Assembly: GCA_000509225.1 (NCBI GenBank) | Contig: BAOK01000001.1 | Coordinates: 124,001 to 188,000, forward strand | Length of the DNA: 64,000 nucleotides | Origin: Parvibaculaceae bacterium Mf 1.05b.01 | GTDB lineage: Bacteria > Pseudomonadota > Alphaproteobacteria > Parvibaculales > Parvibaculaceae | Reading direction: 5' to 3' | Shown here: one piece after another, positions 31,189 to 38,926 of the stretch | Layout of the letters: every line of letters starts with the position of its first letter | Numbering within the stretch: position 1 is the stretch's first letter | The notes under the pieces: generated by a model | Seen by the model: only the letters and a program-made list of their open reading frames with translations | Told to the model about the DNA's origin: nothing | The model's database searches: none | Made by a program: the position numbers and the translations under genes

Positions 31189-32646
31189 GTGTTCAGTCGT
31201 GTCTTTTTGAGTGCTGCTCTTGTGATGAGCGGTCCGGTTTCTGCAGTTGCTGCGGAGGGGGAGAAATGGACCCCTTATGTGGATGTTGAGGGGAAGCTCG
31301 GCACAGACCGGAATCTTGGCGAAGTGGGGCTCTTTGTGCCGCTTGGCCAATCGCAGGACAGTCTTCTGTTTGGCAACCTGATTACGCGCTTTGACGATCA
31401 GGACAGTTTTGAAGGCAATGTGGGCCTTGGCTATCGCGAGATTGTCGATGGCTCTTACATCCTGGGCGGCTATGCCTATTTCGACCGCCGGAAAAGTGCG
31501 AGCAACAATTACTTCAATCAAGTTATGGCGGGCGCAGAGTTCATGACGGATGTCTGGACAGTGCGTGGCAATGGCTATTTTGCGGATAATGATCTGGCGC
31601 CCACGGGCGGGGGTGTTGTCAGCCAGACCGGCACACAGATTTTTGTGCAGTCCAATCTGGAAGGGGCGCTCTCGGGGTTTGATGCGGAAGTTGGGCGTGT
31701 CATTCCGCTTGGGCTGGATGATGTGACGCTTACCGGATTTGCCGGTGGCTTCCATTTCGGTCGGTCCGGGTTTGAGGATGTGTCGGGGCCAAGGGGGCGC
31801 GCGGAACTCTCCTTCAACAATCTCTGGGATACAGTGCTGCCGTCCGGCACGCAGCTGCGCTTTGGCGCGGAAGTTCAGCATGATGATGTGCGCGACACGC
31901 AGGGGTTCCTCTCTGCGCGTCTGCGTGTGCCGCTTTTTGGTAGTGCGTCCAGTTCCAACTTAAGCGTGCTTGATCAGCGCATGGTGGACCCGGTGGTCCG
32001 CGACATTGACGTCGTCGCTGGCGGGACCATGAGCGCGCCCGTTGCTCCTATATTCCAGGGAGCACCTGTGCAGGGGGCTGCGATTGTCGATGGAAACGAT
32101 GATCTTGGTACAGCGCTGAATGCCGTTGGGCCGGGCTCTATTGTCGTTGTGGACGGCTCGAACGGACCGGTAACAAGTGCGACTGGTGCGATCGTGCAGT
32201 CAGGTCAAGTCGTTGTTGGAGCGCAGAACGCGCAGTTCCAGCTTGTTGATCCAACTACAGGTCAACCAATCACTTGGCAGCCTACTCCAAACGGTGTGCG
32301 TCCGACGATCCAAGGTGTGTTCCTAACCCTTCCTGAAGATGCGGGTGTTTCAGGAGTGGACTTTTCTTCGAGTTTTGTGATCCCGGCGGGCGGCGTATTC
32401 GGATCAATCGGAAATATTGTGGATTCGAGTTTCTCAGGGAATCTTTTTGCAGTTCAACCGGTTGTGCCAGCAGCTTGTACAAACTTGGCAAACAACCTTG
32501 TGCCTCTCTTGAATTCGAGCTTTGCCCCTGGAGGTTCGTTGGCGCCCGGTACACCGATAACGTTTGGTGCAGGGGGAAATGGGCAACTCCTCACGCAACT
32601 CAATCTTCAGTTGACGCAAGCTCAGACGCAGAGCTGCATTCCGTAA
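31189..32646 (+). CDS. Secreted inverse-autotransporter-type beta-barrel protein
   Basis: 485 residues from GTG 31189, chosen because GAGG sits 8 nt upstream and a signal peptide (SRVFLSAALVMSGPVSAVAA) follows at once. Residues about 25-250 resemble the intimin/invasin (inverse autotransporter) barrel: alternating beta strands with NVGLGYREIVDGSYILGGYAYFD and GAEFMTDVWTVRGNGYF. The C-terminal part (about 290-485) is Gly/Val/Pro-rich, beta-helix-like, and ends QSCIP. No bacterial Ig-like repeats or lectin domain are visible, so an adhesin role is only inferred. Confidence 0.75.
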   Translation: MFSRVFLSAALVMSGPVSAVAAEGEKWTPYVDVEGKLGTDRNLGEVGLFVPLGQSQDSLLFGNLITRFDDQDSFEGNVGLGYREIVDGSYILGGYAYFDRRKSASNNYFNQVMAGAEFMTDVWTVRGNGYFADNDLAPTGGGVVSQTGTQIFVQSNLEGALSGFDAEVGRVIPLGLDDVTLTGFAGGFHFGRSGFEDVSGPRGRAELSFNNLWDTVLPSGTQLRFGAEVQHDDVRDTQGFLSARLRVPLFGSASSSNLSVLDQRMVDPVVRDIDVVAGGTMSAPVAPIFQGAPVQGAAIVDGNDDLGTALNAVGPGSIVVVDGSNGPVTSATGAIVQSGQVVVGAQNAQFQLVDPTTGQPITWQPTPNGVRPTIQGVFLTLPEDAGVSGVDFSSSFVIPAGGVFGSIGNIVDSSFSGNLFAVQPVVPAACTNLANNLVPLLNSSFAPGGSLAPGTPITFGAGGNGQLLTQLNLQLTQAQTQSCIP

Positions 32647-32648
32647 GC

Positions 32649-33419
32649 CTACCCCGTCACCGCTTGCACCAGCATCACGAGCGCGATGAGGGTGAGAAGC
32701 GTCAGTGCGATGGGCTTGTAGTGATGGTCGCCCATTCGGTGAAAGGCCCAGCTGCCCATAATGTTTGACAGGAAGAGCGCCGGGCTCAGCATGAAGGCGA
32801 GCAGGAGCGTCTCATAGGGCACGATGCCGGCGATGAGCCCGATGCTGAGCGTCGTCACACTCGTCAAAGAGAAATACATGAACATGGAGGCGCGTGCGGC
32901 CTCCGGCGTGCTGGCGCGGCCGAGGAAGTAGACCAGCACTGGTGGGCCTGCCATGGCCGTGCTGCCGGCAAGCAGGCCTGACGTCCCTCCAATGCTGAGC
33001 GTGACAGGCAGCGGCAGTTTGGCAGGCAGCACAAACCCGCTTGCCATGAGTGCCACAGCGCCCAGGAGTGCCACGGAAATCAGGATGCGCAGGCTGTCGG
33101 CATCCAATATATCCAGCAGATAGACTCCGAACGGAGCCGCGAGGATCGCCATGGGTAGGATCAGACGGATGGAGTGCCAGTCGGCTTTCTTGCGCACCTT
33201 TGGCAGCATTTGAAGGCCGCTCAGCATTTCGAGCAGCAGCGCCATTGGGACCGCCGCTACAGGCCCCACAATAAGCGCCAGGAGCGGCACCAGCGCCATG
33301 GCGAAGCCAAAGCCCACGAAAGCGCGGAGCAGGCCTGAAAAGAATACGGCCGCTGCTGCCAGCGCCATATCCGGCGCTGTCAGGGTGGCGTCAGCAAAAA
33401 GGAAGAGAAACTCAGACAT
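32649..33419 (-). CDS. TauE/SafE-family permease
   Basis: 256 residues from ATG 33417-33419; an in-frame ATG at 33479 would add 20 polar residues, and neither has a clear SD. About eight hydrophobic helices in two halves; FFSGLLRAFVGFGFAMALVPLLAL and SIGGTSGLLAGSTAMAGPPVLVYFLG are family marks. Members export sulfite, sulfoacetate or related anions; the substrate is not predictable. It abuts the barrel-protein gene tail to tail (2 nt). Confidence 0.88.
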   Translation of the reverse strand: MSEFLFLFADATLTAPDMALAAAAVFFSGLLRAFVGFGFAMALVPLLALIVGPVAAVPMALLLEMLSGLQMLPKVRKKADWHSIRLILPMAILAAPFGVYLLDILDADSLRILISVALLGAVALMASGFVLPAKLPLPVTLSIGGTSGLLAGSTAMAGPPVLVYFLGRASTPEAARASMFMYFSLTSVTTLSIGLIAGIVPYETLLLAFMLSPALFLSNIMGSWAFHRMGDHHYKPIALTLLTLIALVMLVQAVTG

Positions 33420-33536
33420 ACGTGAAGACTGGTGGCCGTTTGCTTGGGATACATCAACAGGGTGTGAGAGGGGTAGCATAAGAGCTATGCTGGCTTACAT
33501 AATAAAGCATGCCCGTTCTTTATCAGGAGAGCCCTT

Positions 33537-34208
33537 ATGTTTGGTCTGTCGAAAAAGTCCCAGATGCCTGATCCCGCGGATGCGCTGCCCGGCCGCGCGT
33601 TCGCGATCCCGACGGCGGAAACCCATTTCGTGAACGGCAAGCCGCTGAAAGACCCCGTTGCTGAGGGTCATGAGCAGGCCATGTTTGGTCTTGGCTGTTT
33701 CTGGGGTGCGGAGCGGAAGTTCTGGGAACTGCCCGGTGTGGAAGTCACTGCGGTTGGGTATGCGGCGGGCTATACGCCGAATCCGACCTATGAAGAAGTC
33801 TGTTCCGGCAGCACCGGGCATAATGAAGTTGTGCTGGTGACGTTCGACCCCAGCCAAGTCACCTATGACACGCTGCTTAAAACCTTCTGGGAAGCGCATA
33901 ACCCGACGCAAGGGATGCAGCAGGGCAATGACAAGGGCACGCAATATCGCTCCGGCATCTATACCTATTCAGCTGAGCAAAAGGCTGCGGCGGAGGCCTC
34001 CAAGGTGGCTTATGGCAAGAAGCTCCTCGCGGAAGGCTATGGTGCCATTACAACCGAAATTCTGGAAGCGCCTGAATTCTTTTATGCCGAGGACTATCAC
34101 CAGCAATATCTGGCCAAAGTGCCGAACGGCTATTGCGGTCTTGGCGGTACCGGTGTGAGTTGCCCGATTGGTGTGGGGGTCGATGCTGGTGTTGACGCGG
34201 CGGAGTAA
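33537..34208 (+). CDS. msrA: Peptide methionine sulfoxide reductase MsrA
   Basis: 223 residues. Catalytic C54 in GLGCFWGAE; further blocks [26 protein letters not shown] and [16 protein letters not shown]. Resolving cysteines lie near the C-terminus ([16 protein letters not shown]). It repairs methionine-S-sulfoxide using thioredoxin. No signal peptide, so cytosolic. SD AGGAGA. Confidence 0.96.
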   Translation: MFGLSKKSQMPDPADALPGRAFAIPTAETHFVNGKPLKDPVAEGHEQAMFGLGCFWGAERKFWELPGVEVTAVGYAAGYTPNPTYEEVCSGSTGHNEVVLVTFDPSQVTYDTLLKTFWEAHNPTQGMQQGNDKGTQYRSGIYTYSAEQKAAAEASKVAYGKKLLAEGYGAITTEILEAPEFFYAEDYHQQYLAKVPNGYCGLGGTGVSCPIGVGVDAGVDAAE

Positions 34209-34222
34209 CCGCCGCGCCGCGC

Positions 34223-34954
34223 TCAAGCCGAAGCCTGTTGTTCGCCTGCCTGTTCGATCAACCGCGTCAGTGCACCGGGTTTTGAGAAATAGGCGCTGTG
34301 GCTTGCTTCCAACTCCAGCACTTCACACTGAGTTTCATCCAGCATCATCCTTTGAAGTTTCGGTGACACGGCGCGATCCTCCGTCAGCATGATGTAGGAC
34401 CGGGGCACGCGGCCATAACGTTCTTCGCTCAACTCAAGCGGGGTGAAGGTAGGGGCGACCGGCTCTGGCGTCAGCAGGAGATGACAAAGTGCCACGTCAT
34501 CATCGTCACAGTCGGCATAGAGTGCCTCCCTGAAGATATGCGATTGCAGCATGTCCCATCCTTCATCCGGATTTTGGTCGAGATTGGGCAAGATGAGTGA
34601 TTGCTCATCCTGTAGACCATAGTCAACGACGCTCTTTCCATTGGGCACCAGGAAAGCAGCAACGTAGATCGTACGCTCAACTTTTTCGGGCCGGGCTTCG
34701 GCGACACTTGATCCTACAAGACCACCTCGACTGTGTGCGACAAGCGTGACAGGACCGTCTGCGGCGTCAATGAGATCGGTCACGGTGCCAACATAGTCTT
34801 CTGTCGTGACGTCTTTATGGTTGCCCCAGTTTTTTCCGTGGCAGGGAAGATCGGGCACATCAACTGTGTGGCCGTTGGCTTTCAGGCGGTCTGCTACTTT
34901 GTGCCAGCACCAGGCGCCATGCCAGGAACCGTGAATAAGGATGTAGTGGGTCAT
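34223..34954 (-). CDS. Alpha/beta-hydrolase (salicylate-esterase/MES-like)
   Basis: 243 residues. Oxyanion motif HGSWHGAWCW (8-17), nucleophile S75 in VAHSRGGLVG, and a catalytic histidine in LEASHSAYFSKP near the C-terminus. The domain order matches plant methyl-esterases and similar bacterial esterases. The substrate is unknown. Its SD is in the 3' arm of a perfect hairpin, which suggests translational control. Confidence 0.88.
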   Translation of the reverse strand: MTHYILIHGSWHGAWCWHKVADRLKANGHTVDVPDLPCHGKNWGNHKDVTTEDYVGTVTDLIDAADGPVTLVAHSRGGLVGSSVAEARPEKVERTIYVAAFLVPNGKSVVDYGLQDEQSLILPNLDQNPDEGWDMLQSHIFREALYADCDDDDVALCHLLLTPEPVAPTFTPLELSEERYGRVPRSYIMLTEDRAVSPKLQRMMLDETQCEVLELEASHSAYFSKPGALTRLIEQAGEQQASA

Positions 34955-34981
34955 TGGTCTCTCCGTTTGTGAACGGAGGAG
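34955..34981 (-). promoter_or_regulatory. SD-masking hairpin before the alpha/beta-hydrolase
   Basis: On the mRNA, CTCCGTT (34978-34972), loop CACA, AACGGAG (34967-34961). The GGAG of the 3' arm is the SD, with ATG 6 nt further on. A 7-bp stem that covers the only ribosome site is the form of a simple RNA thermometer or protein-controlled switch. Confidence 0.5.
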
Positions 34982-35040
34982 AAGATGTCAATGACGCGAC
35001 AATCTTGCTCGCCGAATTCGGACTTTGCTTCAAGGAGCCA

Positions 35041-35787
35041 TTACCCCACGACGCCGACACCGCCGGTCGCAGCGATGACCTGGCCTTGAATGAACTCGGC
35101 TTCCGGGCTCATGAGATATTCCACAAGTGAAGCATAGTCGCTGTCTTGCGACATGCGGCCGGAGGGATTGGCCTTGGCCGCTTTTTCAAACAGACGGTCG
35201 GCAGCATCCTGGCTGCCCACCATATCGGCAACGGAGGTTGTTGCGACAAGGCCTGGCGCCACGCCATTGATGCGGATGCCTTTGGGGGCCAGTTCCATCA
35301 CCAGGTAGCGCAGGATGCTTTCAGCCAAGGCCTTGCCGACGCCAAGCGCCCCATAGCGGGGCTGGGGAATGCGGGCGCCGCCGCTTGTAATGAAGACAAT
35401 GCTGGTGCCACGATCCATTACCGGCAGCAGTTTCTGCACGAGATAGAGCAAGGAAAGCCCGTTCGTTTCCACCGCGCGGGTGAACTTCTCCAGATCTGCA
35501 TCGAGCAGGGTGGTGGGGTAGATGAGTGCGGCACTGTGTACGACGCCTGTGAGGGTTGCGCCCGTCTTTGCAACAGCCTGATGAATGGTTGCTGCACCGT
35601 CGATGGACCCAATATCCGCTTTGATGAGATGAACTTTTGCACCGACGGCCTCCAATGCCATCTGGGCGTCTTCGGCAGCGATATCGTCACTGTGATAGGC
35701 GAGGAAGGTTTCTTCTCCGCTTTTGGACAGGCGTTTGGCAATGGCCAAGCCTATGCCCTTTGTTCCCCCGGTCACCAGTATCGCCAT
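35041..35787 (-). CDS. SDR oxidoreductase with FabL-like Y-x6-K active site
   Basis: 248 residues from ATG 35787 (GGGAG SD); an upstream in-frame start is rejected. NAD(P) motif TGGTKGIG (6-13). The catalytic pair is Y145/K152 in YGALGVGKA, a Y-x6-K spacing rather than the usual SDR YxxxK. Enoyl-ACP reductases FabI and FabL have this spacing, and the run to RYLVMELAPKGIRINGV and the end FIQGQVIAATGG follow Bacillus FabL in pattern. An enoyl-ACP or enoyl-thioester reductase is likely, but the substrate is not proven. Confidence 0.8.
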   Translation of the reverse strand: MAILVTGGTKGIGLAIAKRLSKSGEETFLAYHSDDIAAEDAQMALEAVGAKVHLIKADIGSIDGAATIHQAVAKTGATLTGVVHSAALIYPTTLLDADLEKFTRAVETNGLSLLYLVQKLLPVMDRGTSIVFITSGGARIPQPRYGALGVGKALAESILRYLVMELAPKGIRINGVAPGLVATTSVADMVGSQDAADRLFEKAAKANPSGRMSQDSDYASLVEYLMSPEAEFIQGQVIAATGGVGVVG

Positions 35788-35813
35788 GCTGCAGTCTCCC
35801 TGATCGCCGGGCA

Positions 35814-35850
35814 CAAAAAAGCCCACGACCTAGTGTAAGGCCGCAGGCTT
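35814..35850 (-). terminator. Terminator between rpoH and the SDR gene
   Basis: On the minus strand AGCC..CGGCC pairs with GGTCG..GGGCT (two small internal loops), followed by T6. Confidence 0.65.
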
Positions 35851-35889
35851 GATTTTGTTAGGGCAAGAAGCGCTCTTGCTCCCTCTGTC

Positions 35890-35932
35890 GCATTTCCGGA
35901 CGCTGGAGTGCTTCAACTTCAGCTGGAAATGC
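35890..35932. repeat. Dispersed two-storey hairpin element, copy B
   Basis: The outer arm GCATTTCC (35890-35897) pairs with GGAAATGC (35925-35932). The inner arm GCTGGAGT (35902-35909) pairs with ACTTCAGC (35916-35923) with one G-T. The loop GCTTCA is identical to copy A. It begins 2 nt after the rpoH stop and so forms the 3' end of the rpoH message. Confidence 0.6.
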
Positions 35933-35934
35933 TC

Positions 35935-36867
35935 TTAGTTCAGCAAATCGTCCCGTGCAGCGCGCCGCTCAGCGGCCTGTTCGCTTACCGCATCGCGCAT
36001 GGCTTTTTGCAGCTTTTCAAAAGCACGCACTTCAATCTGGCGGACACGTTCGCGGCTGATGCCATATTCCTGGCTCAGGTCCTCAAGGGTTGAGGGATTA
36101 TCCTTCAAGCGCCGTTCGGTGAGGATGTGCATTTCCCGTTCGTTGAGCGATTGCATCGCCGCATGCAGCATGTCGCGGCGCACATTGAGTTCTTCTTTTT
36201 CACCAAGCTCGGCTTCCTGGTCGGTGCTTTCATCGACCAGCCAATCCTGCCATTCGCCGCCGTCGGCTTCTGCGTTGCGGATTGGCGCGTTGAGGGAATT
36301 GTCCGGGCCGGACATGCGACGGTTCATATCCGTCACTTCTTTCTCCGTCACGCCCAAGCGTGTTGCGATCGTGGTGAGGTTTTCCGGCTTCAGGTCGCCT
36401 TCTTCAAAAGCCTGCAGCTGGCCTTTCACCTTGCGGAGATTGAAGAAGAGTTTTTTCTGCGCCGCAGTCGTGCCCATTTTTACGAGCGACCAGGAGCGCA
36501 GGATGTATTCCTGAATGGCTGCCCGGATCCACCACATGGCATAAGTCGCGAGGCGGAAGCCTTTCTCAGGCTCAAAGCGCTTCACGGCCTGCATAAGGCC
36601 CACATTGCCTTCGGAGATCACTTCGCCTGTTGGCAGGCCATAGCCGCGATAGCCCATGGCGATTTTTGCCACGAGACGCAGATGGCTGGTCACCATCTTC
36701 TCTGCCGCATCAGGGTCTTCATGTTCTTTGAAGCGTTTTGCCAACATGTATTCTTCCTGCGGCTCCAGCATCGGAAATTTGCGGATTTCCTGCAGATAGC
36801 GCGACAGAGACTGCTCCGGCGTAACCGCCGGCATGCGTGACGTGGTGCTTGTTGGTGTAGTCGCCAT
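35935..36867 (-). CDS. rpoH: RNA polymerase heat-shock sigma factor RpoH
   Basis: 310 residues from ATG 36867 (GAAGGGG SD). Sigma-70 regions 2 and 4 are clear. The RpoH box QKKLFFNLRK (137-146) separates it from other sigma factors. Region 4.2 ends SQEYGISRERVRQIEVRAFEKLQ. It directs heat-shock and, in many alphaproteobacteria, oxidative-stress genes. It is downstream of rluD on the same strand, with its own upstream gap of about 90 nt. Confidence 0.96.
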   Translation of the reverse strand: MATTPTSTTSRMPAVTPEQSLSRYLQEIRKFPMLEPQEEYMLAKRFKEHEDPDAAEKMVTSHLRLVAKIAMGYRGYGLPTGEVISEGNVGLMQAVKRFEPEKGFRLATYAMWWIRAAIQEYILRSWSLVKMGTTAAQKKLFFNLRKVKGQLQAFEEGDLKPENLTTIATRLGVTEKEVTDMNRRMSGPDNSLNAPIRNAEADGGEWQDWLVDESTDQEAELGEKEELNVRRDMLHAAMQSLNEREMHILTERRLKDNPSTLEDLSQEYGISRERVRQIEVRAFEKLQKAMRDAVSEQAAERRAARDDLLN

Positions 36868-36958
36868 GATGACCCCCTTCAATGATGCGTACTCAGCATC
36901 TTAAGTCGTCTTCATATAGGGGGGGATTGGGGCTAAAAAAAGGGCATTCACTTATTGT

Positions 36959-38008
36959 TTATAGGGATTCTAAGGCTGACAGCAGGTCCGCCAGTTCCCG
37001 GGGTAAAGGGCTCTCAAAGCGCAGTTTTTCCCCAGTTTCTGGGTGTTCAAAGCCCAATAGATGGGCGTGGAGCGCCTGGCGGCCCAGCCTATCTAGAGCG
37101 CTCTTCCCGGCTTCAGAGAGCTTCACAGAGCGGTTCTTGTGTGCAGCGCCATAAACACTGTCCCCTAAGATCGGGTGGCCCAAATGGGTCATATGGACCC
37201 TGATCTGGTGGGTGCGGCCGGTTTCCAGGTGGCAGGTAACCTGGCTTACCAGCGGTTCCGGCTCTCCAAAACTTTGCGCAACTTTGTAATGGGTGATGGC
37301 TTCCCGGGCGCCCTGGGCGTCCACAGAGCGTGTGACGGTGATTTTCAGCCGATTGTGGCGACTGCGGGCAAGGGGCGCGTTCACCGTGCCTTTGCTCGGG
37401 TGTGGTTTCCCCCAAACGAAGGCGGTGTAGGCGCGCTCCAATCGTCCGTCGCGGCCGTGAATGGCAAATTGCTCCTGCAGGTTTTTCAGCGCGGCTTCTG
37501 TTTTGGCGACGACCATCAGACCGCTCGTTTCCTTGTCCAGCCGGTGAACAATGCCCGGGCGGAGCTCGGTGCCTATGCCGGTGAAGTCCGGACCGCAATG
37601 GGCAAGGAGCGCATTCACCAAAGTGCCATCAGGTGACCCTGGCGCTGGATGGACGACCAGTCCCGCCGGCTTGTCGATGACAATCAGCTGAGCATCCTCG
37701 TGCACGATGGTAAGGGGGATGTCCTCGGGCTGTGGTGTGGCGGGACCCGGTGTTGGCAGGGTGATGCTATAGGTCTCGTCCTGTTTGACCCGGTACGCGA
37801 CCTCACCTATCGTCCGCTCCTCACTGGATGCGCCTTGCGTCACATGCCCTTCCTCGATCAGCGTGCGAATGCGTGACCTGCTTGGGGCAGGGTTAAGGGT
37901 TTCCAGTGCGGTTGCGAGATAGCGGTCAAGCCGGGCTCCCGCTTCCTCTTCACTGACACACACGGTGTGGCGCGTGCCGCCCGTGACATTCAAGGTTGAT
38001 AAACTCAT
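36959..38008 (-). CDS. rluD: 23S rRNA pseudouridine synthase RluD
   Basis: 349 residues. An S4 domain at about 15-75 (RLDRYLATAL) is followed by the RluA-type catalytic domain. Catalytic D158 is in HRLDKETSGLMVVAK, and GRTHQIRVHMTHLGHPILGD is the second signature. It modifies helix 69 of 23S rRNA. I chose the ATG at 38008; longer frames to 38188 would run through the divergent gene. That start overlaps the ATG of the divergent gene within CATG. Confidence 0.94.
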   Translation of the reverse strand: MSLSTLNVTGGTRHTVCVSEEEAGARLDRYLATALETLNPAPSRSRIRTLIEEGHVTQGASSEERTIGEVAYRVKQDETYSITLPTPGPATPQPEDIPLTIVHEDAQLIVIDKPAGLVVHPAPGSPDGTLVNALLAHCGPDFTGIGTELRPGIVHRLDKETSGLMVVAKTEAALKNLQEQFAIHGRDGRLERAYTAFVWGKPHPSKGTVNAPLARSRHNRLKITVTRSVDAQGAREAITHYKVAQSFGEPEPLVSQVTCHLETGRTHQIRVHMTHLGHPILGDSVYGAAHKNRSVKLSEAGKSALDRLGRQALHAHLLGFEHPETGEKLRFESPLPRELADLLSALESL

Positions 38009-38453
38009 GCCGGACAATAGCGAACCTAACGGTGCCATGGAAACACCCTCCGCCACCGAAAAGGGGGCCGACACTGAAATTGGGCCCGTCACGCAAATGG
38101 AGGCTGTGAAAGAACGGCCTGTATTGTTCGCCTCTGTCATTGTGATGGGTGTGTTGATCGTTATCGGGCTGATTGTTGTGTTTGGCACGATTATCTATCG
38201 GTTGAGTTCGAGCCCAGATCCCTCCACGGTCCCAGTCCGGGGTCAGTTCGGGTCTGTGGATGTGCCTGTTGCGGAAGGCACTGCGGTTGTGCGCACAACC
38301 TTTATTGAGGACCGGCTTTCGATCGTGACCACCAACGAAGGTGTGCTTGAGGTGATCATTGTTGATACCAAGCGCGGCGTAGAGCTTGGCCGTGTTCGTC
38401 TGGTCGCTGATGGTGCGCTGTCTGGGCCAGTGGAGCCGCCCGCTGCGGAATAG
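38007..38453 (+). CDS. Single-pass membrane protein, DUF6476-like
   Basis: 148 residues. A polar, acidic cytoplasmic tail (about 1-38), one membrane helix (about 40-63), then a small beta-rich domain with TAVVRTTFIEDRLSIVTTNEG and VIIVDTKRGVELGRVRL. Proteins of this form occur next to rluD in other alphaproteobacteria and are filed as DUF6476; I assign it by form and position. The function is unknown. ATG 38037 is an alternative start that avoids overlap with rluD. Confidence 0.72.
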   Translation: MPDNSEPNGAMETPSATEKGADTEIGPVTQMEAVKERPVLFASVIVMGVLIVIGLIVVFGTIIYRLSSSPDPSTVPVRGQFGSVDVPVAEGTAVVRTTFIEDRLSIVTTNEGVLEVIIVDTKRGVELGRVRLVADGALSGPVEPPAAE

Positions 38454-38517
38454 GCTGCCGCCGCCCCCTAAACCAGCTTTGGCTTGCGTCTGAGCGTTCT
38501 TGATTTGCGTCTGGAAT

Positions 38518-38606
38518 GAAAAAGGCCGCTCGCACGGGGGGAGGAGGAGTGTGCAAGCGGCCTATCAAGCCTGTGGCCTTGGGAGGAGGTAAGGCCGGGC
38601 TCTTGA
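38518..38606 (-). ncRNA. Anti-Shine-Dalgarno small RNA (CcsR/cuckoo or alpha-r14 type)
   Basis: Predicted RNA of about 88 nt. Hairpin 1: GGCCUU (38596-38591), loop ACCUCCUCCC, AAGGCC (38580-38575), extended by AGCC/GGCU. Hairpin 2, also the terminator: AGGCCGCU-u-GCAC (38563-38551) with GUGC-g-AGCGGCCU (38535-38523), loop containing CCUCCUCCC, then U5. Both loops are complementary to GGAGG SD sites. This two-loop CCUCCUCCC design is known from alphaproteobacterial CcsR/cuckoo sRNAs, and an ultraconserved anti-SD loop from alpha-r14 sRNAs. A DUF1127 gene, the usual host of cuckoo RNAs, is not seen upstream. Confidence 0.8.
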
Positions 38607-38611
38607 GAACC

Positions 38612-38640
38612 TTTATCTGCTGAATATGACAAGTTGTCAA
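38612..38640 (-). promoter_or_regulatory. Promoter and operator of the anti-SD small RNA
   Basis: On the minus strand TTGACA (38640-38635), 17 nt, GATAAA (38617-38612): a perfect -35, ideal spacing and a 4/6 -10. The perfect palindrome TGACAA-G-TTGTCA (38627-38639) overlaps the -35, so a repressor bound there would block transcription. Confidence 0.65.
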
Positions 38641-38926
38641 CATAGAAATGGTGCGATGCAAAATAAACTGCGTACAACTTAGTAAGTATTATTCTCTTCT
38701 AAGCTATTGAAATAATTATATATTTTTTGAAACTCGTAAGAAAGACTCACAACTTTTTCTTGCAAATGCGTTGGTTTGACGCAGCGCGCTCAGGCCAAAA
38801 GGGGCGGTTTTCGCGCTCGATTTTCGTCCCCTTTGGTGGATTTGGCGGAATCAGATGTGTGTCGCCTGTTGCTCAGGTAAGCGACGGGTCTTACGGTCCC
38901 CTTGGTGGTCGATTTGGAGGAGAGAT
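38641..38926. other. AT-rich intergenic stretch upstream of the DUF2189 gene
   Basis: About 286 nt with no gene I can support. 38660-38760 is clearly richer in A and T than its surroundings. No FNR box of TTGAT-N4-ATCAA form was found. The end carries the SD of the DUF2189 gene. Confidence 0.35.

Noticed and set aside
38356-38677. Small minus-strand frames over the 38.5 kb gap
   Set aside because: They run through the two hairpins and the terminator of the predicted sRNA and contain no DUF1127 motif, so I treat this as RNA, not protein.
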